Shown here: positions 1 to 8,622 of the stretch, piece after piece
How positions within the stretch are numbered: position 1 is the first letter of the stretch
Layout: each line of letters starts with the position of its first letter
The notes under the pieces: model-generated
What the model was told of the DNA's origin: nothing
Databases searched by the model: none
What the model saw: the letters and a program-made list of their open reading frames with translations, nothing else
Assembly (NCBI GenBank): GCA_022496205.1
Contig: WTXD01000235.1
Location: 1 to 15,793 of the forward strand
Origin: Gloeopeniophorella convolvens
Lineage: Eukaryota > Basidiomycota > Agaricomycetes > Russulales
Length of the DNA stretch: 15,793 nucleotides
Direction: 5' to 3'
Made by a program: the position numbers and the translations under genes

Positions 1-1728
1 GAGACGCAGATGAGGAAGACGGCTTCTTTACCATCAAAAGGTCAGCGGGGGTCGACGCAGATACGGTCGACTCCATCAAGGATGCAAGCCTTCCAGACCA
101 ATTGAAAAAGTGGGAGAACGAGGAGATGCTCGACTCTATACGCCATCTGTTCATCACGGGCGGCAATGACACCCCCGTAGCCGAAGATGTCGATGATGAG
201 GGTGTTCTTGGTGATGAAGTCGAAGACGATTACAGAAGTGACGGTTCGGACGCACTCGGAACGCATGTTGCAAAGGCAGACGATGGTGACTCCAGAGCCG
301 CTGCTCTTGCGGCCAAGAAGGAAGCCCTCAAGCGCAAATTTGACGAACAGTATGACGACCCGGACTCCGTTAAACAAGATTTCTACACAGAGGCTAAGGA
401 GGCCATATCAGCCCAACAAGCTCTCAACCGCGCCGAGTTTGCTGATGTTGATTCCGCTACGCGCGCCCTTGTGGAAGGCTTTCGACCAGGCTCCTATGTG
501 CGCCTAGAGCTCTATGCGGTGCCCTGCGAGATGTCTGAGCATTTTGATCCTGCTCGTCCGCTAGTCGTTGGCGGACTGCTGGCTGCCGAGGAACAGTTTG
601 GCTTCGTGCAAGTTCGCATCAAGCGTCATCGTTGGCACACTCGCACTCTGAAGACAAACGACCCCTCATCCTCAGTTTGGGTGGCGGCGGTTCCAGACGG
701 TGCCACTCTATTCGCTTGACGACCACTCGATTCGCATGCGTATGCTCAAGTATACTCCAGAGCACATGCATTGCTTCGGACATTTTATGGACCCGTGTCG
801 ACCACCAACACGGGTTTCTGCGCATTCAACTCCCTGGAAGACGGCACAACGGCATTCCGGATAGCTGCTACTGGCGTAGTGCTGGATGTTGATCGGTCGG
901 TGAAGATCGTCAAGAAGTTGAAGCTGACTGGCGCGCCGTACAAGATATTCAAAAACACCGCGTTCGTGAAGGATATGTTCTCAAGCGCACTAGAAGTTGC
1001 GAATTTGAGGGTGCGAACTCAGAACTGTGTCTGGAATCCGAGGCAGGTAAAGAAGGCACTCCAAAACCGGATGGCGCATTTAGGGCTACGTTCGAAGACA
1101 AGATCCTTATGAGCGGTACGCAGTCTCAGTCACCGCGAAGCTGCACGGCTTGACGTTTGTCTTAGATCTCGTCATCCTCCGTGCTTGGTATTCGATGCAA
1201 CCTCGCAAATTCTACAACCCGTCACATCACTTCTCCTCTCCAGTAGCTCCAATTGGGCAGGTATGCGCTTGACTGGGCAAGTGCGACGAGAACAGGGTCT
1301 ATCTGCGCCGACCAGGCAGACTCTGCATACAAATCGATAGAACGCCCCGGCCGGCGCTTCAATCCCTTAAAGGTTCCCGCAAACTTCAGGCAGCACTTCC
1401 TACGCGTCCAAACCGAAGCTCATGAAGCCACAAAGAAGGCGACATACCTTCAAAAGCGCGCTGTTGTTCTTGAGCCAGAGGAAAAGAAGGCTCTGGCTGT
1501 GATGCAACAAATGCGCGCTTTGCGCAAGGACGCGGTCGCGCGGCGGCGGGGAAGAAGCAGGAGCGTGCCGAGGTACGAAAGAAGCAGCTCGAGAAGGACG
1601 AAGAGAGGAAGGGCGAAAAGAAGAGAGAGGAGAGGAGGGAGCATATGCGAGTAGCGGGGATTAAGAGCAAGCGTGAAGCAGAAAGAGAAGAGGGAGGTGG
1701 GAGGAAGAGGAGAAAGACTTCATCGTAG
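1..1728 (+). CDS. BMS1: Ribosome biogenesis GTPase BMS1, C-terminal part (5' truncated, many frameshifts)
   Basis: Bms1 is a nucleolar GTPase of the 90S pre-ribosome/SSU processome, needed for early 40S processing. Only the C-terminal half is here, running in from the left edge in frame 3. Diagnostic stretches are the acidic linker with [10 protein letters not shown], then [92 protein letters not shown] and a lysine/arginine/glutamate-rich tail ending at TAG 1726-1728. These match the Bms1/Tsr1 C-terminal domain (RIBIOP_C, formerly DUF663). One intron fits at about 1115-1165 (GTACGC...TTTAG), joining KILMS to DLVILRAW. From about 665 to 1550 the homologous sequence jumps frame repeatedly, each time as if one base were missing (near 667, 685, 787, 993, 1016, 1047, 1065, 1222, 1312, 1378, 1400, 1439, 1548). 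Identity is very secure; the exact protein is not recoverable from this sequence. Confidence 0.93.
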
Positions 1729-1956
1729 TAATCGCAGTACTGTCCGCTCAGAGTACGCGAACTCGGACGACCAGATTCAGACTCGGCGCCTTCGTGCCAA
1801 CGTCGGCCAACGCGGTCACATGCCCGCGCATGGCTTCCACGCTCTGGCATCGGGTCCGTGTGGCCAAAGTTTACGACATCGTTTCTACTGACTCGGTGAC
1901 GACGGCGGCAACACCAGCTGGGCACTATTGAACTTCTTCACTACCACCGCCACCAT

Positions 1957-3518
1957 ATGGATTTCGCTGAGTACCCTTTCCAGATATCTGTGACAGAGGA
2001 CGAGCTCGTCCTGCTGCAGCGCAAGCTCGATGCTGTTCGTTTCCCAGATGAGATTGAGCAAGCCGAATGGGCATACGGCGCACCTCTCGCAGATATTCAA
2101 CGCCTGGTCGAAAGGTGGCGGACCACCTACGACTGGCGCCTTCACGAGCGTGCCCTGAACAAGATGCCTATGTTCACAAAAGATATCATACTGGATGACT
2201 TTGGAACACTTAACCTACACTACATACATCAAAAGAGCACCAACAACAACGCAATCCCGCTCTTGTTCGTCCATGGTTGTACGTCAGTCTACCTTGCGGA
2301 TGACACGCTCGGGTTGAGCGAAACCCTGGTTGACAGGGCCGGGCTCCTTCATCGAGGTTCAAAAGCTCCTGCCTCTACTGACGGAGTCCAACCCCGTTTA
2401 CCCATCTTTTCACGTCGTCGCCCCCAGCCTTCCAGGATTTGCCTGGTCGCAGCCTGCGTTAAAAAAAGGCTTTCAAGGAAAACATTACGCAGAGGTAAAA
2501 ATATCACTGTCATTCACTGCCGTTGCCTTGTGCTCAGCTTTATCAATCCAGCTGTTCCACAAGCTCATGCTCTCCCTCGGCTATGCTGAATACGTCACGC
2601 AGGGTGGTGATTGGGGCCACAGGGTGAAATCCCGTCTGAACTGCGACACAATCCATTCTGATCATTTCGTTGAAACCTCAACATGACAGCTGACGCGCAC
2701 TTTGGCCTATAAGTATGGACCTACGCACGTCAAGGCATCCCATACCAATTTCCCAATGTAATGGTTTTCTTCCTCCCGTTTTATTGCAGGCTCAATAATT
2801 TCGCGCAGTGCCAACTCGATCACATTCCTTCGCAGCCCTATTCAATACATAAGGCATCTCGCCACACCTTATACTCGCTTAGAATCGGAAGGCATAGCGC
2901 GCTTCGATAAATTCATGAGAGTAGGAAGTGGATACTCGGAAGAGCAGTCAACGATGCCGCAAACCCTTGGGTATTCCCTTGCTGATTCCCCTGTCGGCCT
3001 CCTATCTTGGATCTACGAAAAGCTCGTCGACTGGTCTGATGCGTATCCATGGACAGATGATGAGGGTGAGTTTAACCTTGATGGTCGCATCCTAGCTTCA
3101 CTTCAACGTTGCTGTCTAACTTGATGTCGTTTCTAGTGCTCTCTTGGGTCTCCATCTACTGGTTCTCACGAGCAGGTCCTGCTGCATCCTTGAGGATTTA
3201 CTATGAACTTCAAAAGTCTAACGAGGTGGTCTCCTTGCCGAGGCCGGTGGTTCCTTTCGGCATCTCATTCTTCCCGAAGGAAATCAACATGGCTCCGAAG
3301 GCGTGAGTTGCGCTACCTGGGCTTCATACATCTCTTCAACTGACTTCCATCGCAGGGCCATCCGCGGCGACCTGAATGTCGCTTTTGAATCTGAGCACCA
3401 GGTCGGCGGGCATTTCCCGGCTTATGAGCAGCCAGAGGCTCTTGCTAGTGATCTGAGGAAGATGTTTGGCAAAAACGGGCCCGTTGCAGGAGTCGTCCCA
3501 GGTCGCAGTGGATACTGA
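1957..3518 (+). CDS. Epoxide hydrolase, microsomal (EHN) type
   Basis: An alpha/beta-hydrolase that opens epoxides to vicinal diols. Seven exons fit: 1957-2278, 2337-2494, 2552-2623, 2690-2757, 2809-3065, 3137-3302 and 3356-3518. They total 1206 nt, exactly 401 codons plus stop, so the gene is intact. Residues 1 to about 100 are the EHN N-terminal domain ([23 protein letters not shown]). The oxyanion-hole motif HGWPGSF spans intron 1 at residues 106-112. The nucleophile is D180 in TQGGDWG. The acid is probably E341 in FFPKE, and the base is H367 in [13 protein letters not shown]. Tyrosines near residues 300 and 314-315 (IYWF, RIYYE) fit the ring-opening tyrosines. D180-E341-H367 spacing agrees with known fungal epoxide hydrolases. 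No signal peptide is evident, so a soluble enzyme is likely. Substrate is unknown; detoxification or fatty-acid epoxide turnover are possible roles. Confidence 0.93.
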
Positions 3519-3815
3519 TGTCACATAGTAACGGGTGGCGTACTTCGAGTTAGCCCTGGTTTTACAAGATGCTCCATTCGCGTGTACGCGAGGCTCTTGT
3601 CCGTTTCCGGGCGTGTGACCATACGTACCTGTATCATAAGGGTGAGAATGTGATCATTATGAACGGTGTTATTGGCGTTAGACTCGCGTCAAATCTATGT
3701 GAGCACCAGATCCCGATGGCGACATCCATAGTCGCCCAGATACTCGCGCAACAGCTTTGGCACAAGTAGCTTTGGCGACTCCTTCATTGACACCAGAGCG
3801 TCGTTGCGATCGGAT

Positions 3816-3832
3816 CGCGCGCGCAGCGCGCG
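3816..3832. repeat. Perfect CG-alternating hairpin
   Basis: cgcgcgc, a 3-nt spacer gca, then gcgcgcg: a 7-bp perfect inverted repeat of alternating C and G. It sits about 300 nt past the stop of the epoxide hydrolase gene. Alternating CG can also adopt Z-DNA. Function unknown. Confidence 0.6.
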
Positions 3833-3973
3833 TGACCGAGCTCTCCCCGCACTCGCTGTCTCCCTCCCTCCGTCGGTGTCGCGTGCGCACGGTGTTCAAG
3901 CGTGCGTGGCACCCAATAGGACCGTTTTCATTTTCGATTCGTAACCAGTATTGAACGAATATATCTACGTTGA

Positions 3974-3992
3974 GCAAACGCTGCGCGTTTGC
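3974..3992. repeat. Perfect 8-bp hairpin gcaaacgc-tgc-gcgtttgc
   Basis: An 8-bp perfect stem with a 3-nt loop, about 140 nt from the hairpin at 3816 and about 260 nt past the stop of the F-box gene. It could be part of a 3' UTR structure or of a small decayed inverted-repeat element; the flanks show only weak further symmetry. Confidence 0.6.
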
Positions 3993-4251
3993 CGCGAATC
4001 GACCGTATATTCAACATCTACTAGTGTCGGGGTTTCTTTTTCGTTACTAATTGAACCAGCAACTCGGTCCTTCCCCTCGCACGACCAAAGATTCCTCCGA
4101 GAGTTGAAGTCAGTCACAGTCTAGCAAAGTGGATCATGCAGACACCGTATCTGAATGAGCGATATACATATGCCGTGACCCCCATCAACCGACCTAAGTA
4201 TTTCACAAGGTATGCATGTAGAGAAGTTGATGGTAGAACTGGAACACCTTC

Positions 4252-5826
4252 TCAGTGAAGGCGTAGTCGCTCGCCGAGAACCTCAGCCAATTCGAGACCG
4301 TGATGACCTGTAAAGTTTGTGCACCCCACCACTGCAACGTCCTCCAACGGCAACGCATCAGCGGACCGTCTGGCGCCAATACCAGAGCCATCCGTTGCCT
4401 GGACTCTCGCCCGAATGGCCTCCACGATCGCTGACCCGCCTAGTCGTTGACAATTGATCAATTCTAAACTTTTCAGTCTTGGGAGAAACACCGTCCCGTC
4501 TGAGTCGGGCGCAAGCATGTGCATGACGCAATCCGCCATGTCACTTGCAACGATCCGGAACTCAGTCAACGACTGCGTGTGAGAGAACATCCACGCAAAG
4601 TCCTTCGTCCGCATGTCGGCATAGTCCATTTCGAGCACTCGCAGTGGCGGCATACTACGACGCAGTAAACTGCGGAGTCCCATGCCGGTTGCGTGGTCGC
4701 TTTGCGGCGATTGCGAGAAATCTTGGAATTCATCTTCTGAATCACCATCCTCGAGCGCGCAGTTTATGCCAAAGGCGGATGTGTGCGAAGGAAAAAATAT
4801 TTCTGTTGGGGCCGGGGACGGGGGTACAACTTCTACAGGGCCATCTTCGTCCATCCCATGGCCATGTGAAGAGGGCCCTGGCCCTGGCGTGGAATCGACT
4901 GGCGAAGGCGGGGAGAGGGGAAGGTACGGGTTGAGGACTGGAAACACGAAGTCGACGTTGAGGTGTTCGAGATACAGCTCCCGCAAAGTGGGAGTATACA
5001 AATGCGAAAGGATTATGCGTGTCGAAAGTGTGCTATGCAAGACAAGGGATCGCAGCCGCGGAAGGTTGACAACGGGAGGCGGGTGGCGGATATCCTCGGG
5101 CTTGATCAGCGGCTCCGACATGGAGCCGGTGAACGAGAAGAATTCGAGTTCAGGGCAGACAGTGAGAAATCGAAGCAAGTCGTCGGGGCGGATGTTCAAG
5201 GTCATAGAACTCTCCGTAATCGAGAGAGTCACGAAGCGGAGTGGGCTTAGTGTGAGCGGAGAGGGTAGCTGGGATAACATAACCGTCATGAACAGAAGGT
5301 TCGAAGTCAGAGAGATCGTATATGGCTTGAACGTCCCTGACTGCACGATGTCCCCTTCTTCAGCCGCCTGATGACGCATTTGATCTGCCATTTCGTCCAT
5401 CTCCAACGGATCGAGGATCCCGATGTCGAGTTCTTCGAGCTTCGGTTCGCCGTTTTCCCTGTTCCAGAACTCGCCAAATCTCACAGCCTCCTCTCTTGCA
5501 CCTCCGATTGTGCATGAGCGCCACCGGCTGAGATGGTTCAGGAACGGCGCAAGCAGGGGGAGGAGACTATCACGAGATGTGATGGTGATATCCACGTCAA
5601 AAGGAAGGTTGTGACTGTGCCCAAGGTAGTAGTGGGATACACGGTTGGTGACATCAAAGGACAGAGAATAGTCGTCGAGGATAATGAGCTGGAAAAGGCG
5701 TGGGGAATGATCTATGATGTCCTTCCATTGCCGGCAGACCTCGCCTAGGGTGATTGCGGTGAGTGCTGCCGAATGAGTGCACCAAGTAAAGATATCGACC
5801 AGTAGTTCGGTAGGAAGATAGTCCAT
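4252..5826 (-). CDS. F-box domain protein, large single-exon
   Basis: An uninterrupted 524-residue frame starting MDYLPTELLVDIFTWC. Residues 3-50 form an F-box-like domain (LPTELLVDIF...VCRQWKDIIDHSPRLFQLI), which binds Skp1 in SCF ubiquitin ligases. The rest has scattered leucine-rich motifs of the LRSLVLHS, LRELYLEHL, LRVLEMDY and LKSLELINC kind, suggesting an irregular leucine-rich-repeat substrate-binding region. A disordered proline/serine/glycine-rich, acidic insert lies at about 300-380. Such proteins form large, fast-evolving families in Agaricomycetes, so the target cannot be guessed. No intron is needed and no frameshift is seen. The next gene to the right is transcribed divergently, 435 nt away. 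Confidence 0.87.
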   Translation of the reverse strand: MDYLPTELLVDIFTWCTHSAALTAITLGEVCRQWKDIIDHSPRLFQLIILDDYSLSFDVTNRVSHYYLGHSHNLPFDVDITITSRDSLLPLLAPFLNHLSRWRSCTIGGAREEAVRFGEFWNRENGEPKLEELDIGILDPLEMDEMADQMRHQAAEEGDIVQSGTFKPYTISLTSNLLFMTVMLSQLPSPLTLSPLRFVTLSITESSMTLNIRPDDLLRFLTVCPELEFFSFTGSMSEPLIKPEDIRHPPPVVNLPRLRSLVLHSTLSTRIILSHLYTPTLRELYLEHLNVDFVFPVLNPYLPLSPPSPVDSTPGPGPSSHGHGMDEDGPVEVVPPSPAPTEIFFPSHTSAFGINCALEDGDSEDEFQDFSQSPQSDHATGMGLRSLLRRSMPPLRVLEMDYADMRTKDFAWMFSHTQSLTEFRIVASDMADCVMHMLAPDSDGTVFLPRLKSLELINCQRLGGSAIVEAIRARVQATDGSGIGARRSADALPLEDVAVVGCTNFTGHHGLELAEVLGERLRLH

Positions 5827-6261
5827 GAAAAATCAGCGAGGTGCTGATGACAGCGTGTTGCGGTTGAGCGCTGTTGTACTCGTGCTGATTGACACTGCTC
5901 CCGCCGGCCGAGCGAGGGCACGAAGCGCGTGAGAATCTTTGAAAGCAATCAGCTTGCTCTGCTCTGGTGCGCGCTTGGCCATCAATAAATGGAGGACCCG
6001 CAACGCGACAAGACTCGATTAAGAGCTGGAAAGGGGGACCACATGGAAGAAAATGGTGTCCTACATTAATATTCCAACGCTCTGAATAGAGGCACTAGAC
6101 TTTCTAGACAATCAAAGGGATGTTATTGCATTACATAACCTTTAGAACTGCTATCCTGTGGCTGTCGGACTTTCAATTAGAACTGAACTCTAATTGTAGT
6201 ATCAACCCAAAGGACCGACATTCATCGTTACCCTCGTCATCCGTCAATCCCTTCTCTCAAA
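5827..6261. promoter_or_regulatory. Divergent promoter region, F-box gene / RPS19
   Basis: A 435-nt interval separates the two divergent start codons. The last 40 nt before the RPS19 ATG are pyrimidine-rich (tcccttctctcaaa just before the start), as is common at transcription starts of fungal ribosomal protein genes. An inverted repeat at 6174-6196 is listed separately. No coding sequence is convincing here. Confidence 0.55.
6174..6196. promoter_or_regulatory. Inverted repeat upstream of RPS19
   Basis: caattag at 6174-6180 and ctaattg at 6190-6196 form a perfect 7-bp inverted repeat with a 9-nt spacer, 66-88 nt before the RPS19 ATG. The TAATTG cores resemble homeodomain-type half-sites, but no specific factor can be named. 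Confidence 0.35.
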
Positions 6262-6883
6262 ATGCCCGGTGTACGCGATATCAGGTGCGTTGTATTCGCT
6301 ATATGCTGCAGCGAACACAATATAAACTCTACCAACTACGCCCGACAGCCCAGACGCCTTCATTACCGCATACGCATCCCACCTCAAGCGATCGGGCAAG
6401 CTTGAGGTCCCGACTTGGGCCGACATCGTCAAGACCGGTGCCTACAAGGAACTCGCACCCTACGATCCCGACTGGTACTACACCCGTGCTGGTACGTCGA
6501 TGTCCGCGTTTTGGATTGCGTTAGCTCATATCCACTTGTCTGTAGCTGCGGTTGCACGGCACATCTACCTCCGCAAAGATGTTGGCATTGGCGCCCTCAT
6601 CAAACTCCACGGTGGTCGCAACCGCCGCGGAAACCGTCCCTCACACCACGGAGATGCCTCTGCCTCTGTTCAACGCAAAATCTGCCAGTCGCTAGAGAAG
6701 ATCGGCGTGCTCGAGCAGGGTCCCAATGGTGGCCGCCGCATCTCACAAGACGGGCAGCGGGACCTCGACCGGATCGCTACCGCTGTCGTTGAGGCAGAGC
6801 GCGAGGAGGATGACGAGGACGAGGAGAGGCCGAGGAAGAGGAGGAGGAGTAATCGCGACACCCCTTCACTGCCTTGCGTATGA
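6262..6883 (+). CDS. RPS19: 40S ribosomal protein eS19 (RPS19), probable C-terminal frameshift
   Basis: eS19 is a structural protein of the 40S head and is needed for pre-40S maturation. Exons 6262-6284, 6349-6491 and 6546-6883 read [100 protein letters not shown] and GPNGGRRISQDGQRDLDRIA, an unmistakable eS19. The early intron after eight codons is typical of fungal ribosomal protein genes. As given, the frame ends at 6883 after a basic RPRKRRR tail (167 aa). One extra G near 6826 would instead give a glutamate-rich tail ending at TAA 6850-6852 (157 aa), which fits its acidic context better. I take this as a single-base deletion; the literal frame is reported in the coordinates. Confidence 0.95.
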
Positions 6884-7379
6884 TTTCTCGTGCCTTTCTA
6901 ACCATTATGACTCGCATGCGCCAATCATCAAAACATGCTTCTCACTCATCTGATCTTTGTGTAGGCTGGATTGCGTGAAACCATCCGCGTTAACACATGA
7001 TCATCTTCACCACCAACGACCTCTTTGGCCTTGACCGAGTGGCAATACTCTATGAACCGCCGTAGTGGCAACCATGCGCCGCATAAGCTAGCTTGACGGC
7101 GCATGACGAGATGTATGCACCTGTCAGTTGAGGCGCTCGTGCGTACGACTCTGCAGATGATTCCGAATAATCGTACCCTTGACTAGATGCAGGGGCTATC
7201 CAAGTGCTTCAGCGTGGTCGCGTCATACATTGAGATGATTTACCGACGGACTGGCTGACGCATCTACGGCGTGGGCACGCGACAACGACATTTGCAGACG
7301 TCTATGGCACATTAAGGGCGCGAAACCATGATTACATGGAGGGGAGGGTGTGATTCGAACGGGTCCGATACCGGATGTC
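6884..7379. other. Intergenic region after RPS19
   Basis: A 496-nt stretch between two convergent genes. Apart from a strong hairpin at 7073-7105 I see no gene. A T-loop-like string on the minus strand near 7351 does not fold into a tRNA. Confidence 0.5.
7073..7105. repeat. 9-bp hairpin with palindromic loop
   Basis: catgcgccg (7073-7081) and cggcgcatg (7097-7105) are exact reverse complements around a 15-nt loop. The loop itself holds the 10-nt palindrome aagctagctt (7085-7094). The nested symmetry could mark an RNA structure, a protein-binding palindrome or the end of a small inverted-repeat element. Confidence 0.6.
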
Positions 7380-8336
7380 CTATTGACAGCCCTCTTGCAA
7401 ACCTTTCCCCCCTGCCCATACTCCTTTGACCAGGTCCAGGAAATTAGTAAATGGAGATATTGGCCATCCGTATAGATTGGCTGGCGTGATAGATTCATCA
7501 TACGCGACTGCAAGGCCACTCCGGAGGGCTCCGTGACGACTGGACAGCTTGAGTAGGTCGTTTGGGCCATATACTGTCCGCGCTAGGGCCTCCTCACCCT
7601 CTTCGGCCAACACCGTGGAGCCAGGAAACAACGCTGACTCAGCGGCTGAGTCCGTGACGCGCGTGACGAGGCTCAGTGTTGCATTGTCCACGGAGAGCAA
7701 AGACGCGAGTAAGGAGAGGAAAGGAAAGTGAATGCGCGGTCGAAGCTCAAGGGACCCTGAGCGTGAGCGTGTAGAGCGACGGTTGGAATCCAGAGAGTGA
7801 CCTCGCCGTTCTAACGGACGACCATGCATGCGGAGGACAAGTATACTCGGGGAGGCTTGTGGGTGTCGATGCTGGGGAATAAGATCCCATCGACTGGCAC
7901 GCACAATTTCCTCGCTAAGCACCGACTCGTTATCCTCCAGGGCGATGTCTTGAGCGTCCCAGTCCCACTCTTCGCGACCATGTGAGTCTATATTGGTGCC
8001 GGAGAGCTGGAGTGGGGAGTTTACGCAGTCCCAGCCGCGTTCGCTGCTTGTGCTGCTGCTGGGAAGGAGGCTACTGCTGCTACTGATGCTTTCGTTTCTA
8101 TGTCGCTGCCTCGGTCGTCCAGAACGTAGAGGACAGCCGGTGACCGTGTGCGGATGAAGCCCTGCAGGGCTGGGAGGGGCCGAAGAAGGGTTCGGAAAGA
8201 TGTAGATGGACCGATCGTCGGCAGACAAGTCGGAGGCCGTGTCTCGATTATGTTGAAGGCCGTTCTCGACTTGAGTATCAACAGAATCCGTCGCAAGAAA
8301 CGACCCACGACGGTGTGATCGAGGGTAGTATTCCAT
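7380..8336 (-). CDS. Hypothetical serine-rich protein, conserved-looking C-terminus
   Basis: A 318-residue frame that I do not recognise. The start at 8336 is preferred because the context (caccaccATGg) is strong; another ATG at 8429 would add 31 residues in a weaker context. Residues 1 to about 200 are low-complexity and polar, with a serine run (SISSSSSLLPSSSTSS), tryptophan-acid patches (EEWDWDAQD) and an RSTRSRSGS segment. Then comes a hydrophobic stretch, FPFLSLLASLLSVDNATLSLV, long enough for a membrane segment or a buried helix. The ordered-looking C-terminus contains NDLLKLSSRHGALRSGLAVA and GWPISPFTNFLDLVKGVWAGG. The layout (disordered front, compact tail) suggests a regulatory or membrane-tethered protein, but no function can be assigned. 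It is the last of three consecutive minus-strand genes. Confidence 0.65.
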   Translation of the reverse strand: MEYYPRSHRRGSFLATDSVDTQVENGLQHNRDTASDLSADDRSIYIFPNPSSAPPSPAGLHPHTVTGCPLRSGRPRQRHRNESISSSSSLLPSSSTSSERGWDCVNSPLQLSGTNIDSHGREEWDWDAQDIALEDNESVLSEEIVRASRWDLIPQHRHPQASPSILVLRMHGRPLERRGHSLDSNRRSTRSRSGSLELRPRIHFPFLSLLASLLSVDNATLSLVTRVTDSAAESALFPGSTVLAEEGEEALARTVYGPNDLLKLSSRHGALRSGLAVAYDESITPANLYGWPISPFTNFLDLVKGVWAGGKGLQEGCQ

Positions 8337-8622
8337 GGTGGTGATTAGGGGAGGGGCAAGATGATTGCTGGTGTGTGGAGCGCCGGTACGAGACGGGGCT
8401 ACTCCGCGGCGTATCGTGACTTCACTCATCCAAGTCAAGTCACTTGCGGCACACTTGTCTCTGGCCCTGACTCTGTCCACAGATTATGGCTTATGTGCAA
8501 GCGAGGCGGAGCCCCACCGTCAACAGCGGCTTGTTCAAGTTGCTACTTACCCCTTACCAATACCGTACATACACGACGAAACGCCAATCGCATTGGGCCA
8601 ACGCCGGTATCAAGATAACTAC

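Larger units (their letters stand above)
3519..4251. other. Convergent intergenic region, epoxide hydrolase / F-box gene
   Basis: This 733-nt stretch lies between the 3' ends of two convergent genes and should hold both 3' UTRs. The open frames here are short and show no recognisable protein. It contains two GC-rich hairpins, listed separately, and a 10-nt palindrome cgtgcgcacg near 3885. I see no tRNA or conserved RNA. Confidence 0.6.

Noticed and set aside
1386..1925. Minus-strand 179-codon frame at the BMS1 end
   Set aside because: It is the complement of the lysine/glutamate-rich BMS1 tail, which yields serine/phenylalanine/leucine runs; no real protein feature is present.
2495..2537. 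First acceptor (gctcag) for epoxide hydrolase intron 2
   Set aside because: It gives a wrong frame; the acceptor ending at 2551 restores [22 protein letters not shown].
2758..2789. A 32-nt intron plus a frameshift in the epoxide hydrolase gene
   Set aside because: Using the next acceptor at 2808 gives a normal 51-nt intron and a perfect frame, so no frameshift is needed.
3569..3769. Small plus-strand frame of 66 codons after the epoxide hydrolase
   Set aside because: It has no recognisable motif, sits in an intergenic stretch and has no splice partner.
4682..5371. Plus-strand 229-codon frame inside the F-box gene
   Set aside because: It is antisense to a clear F-box protein and has the low-complexity composition of a shadow frame.
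7330..7440. Minus-strand tRNA suggested by the string gttcgaatc
   Set aside because: The loop resembles a T-loop, but the five-base stem around it does not pair beyond the first base and no matching acceptor or anticodon arm is present.
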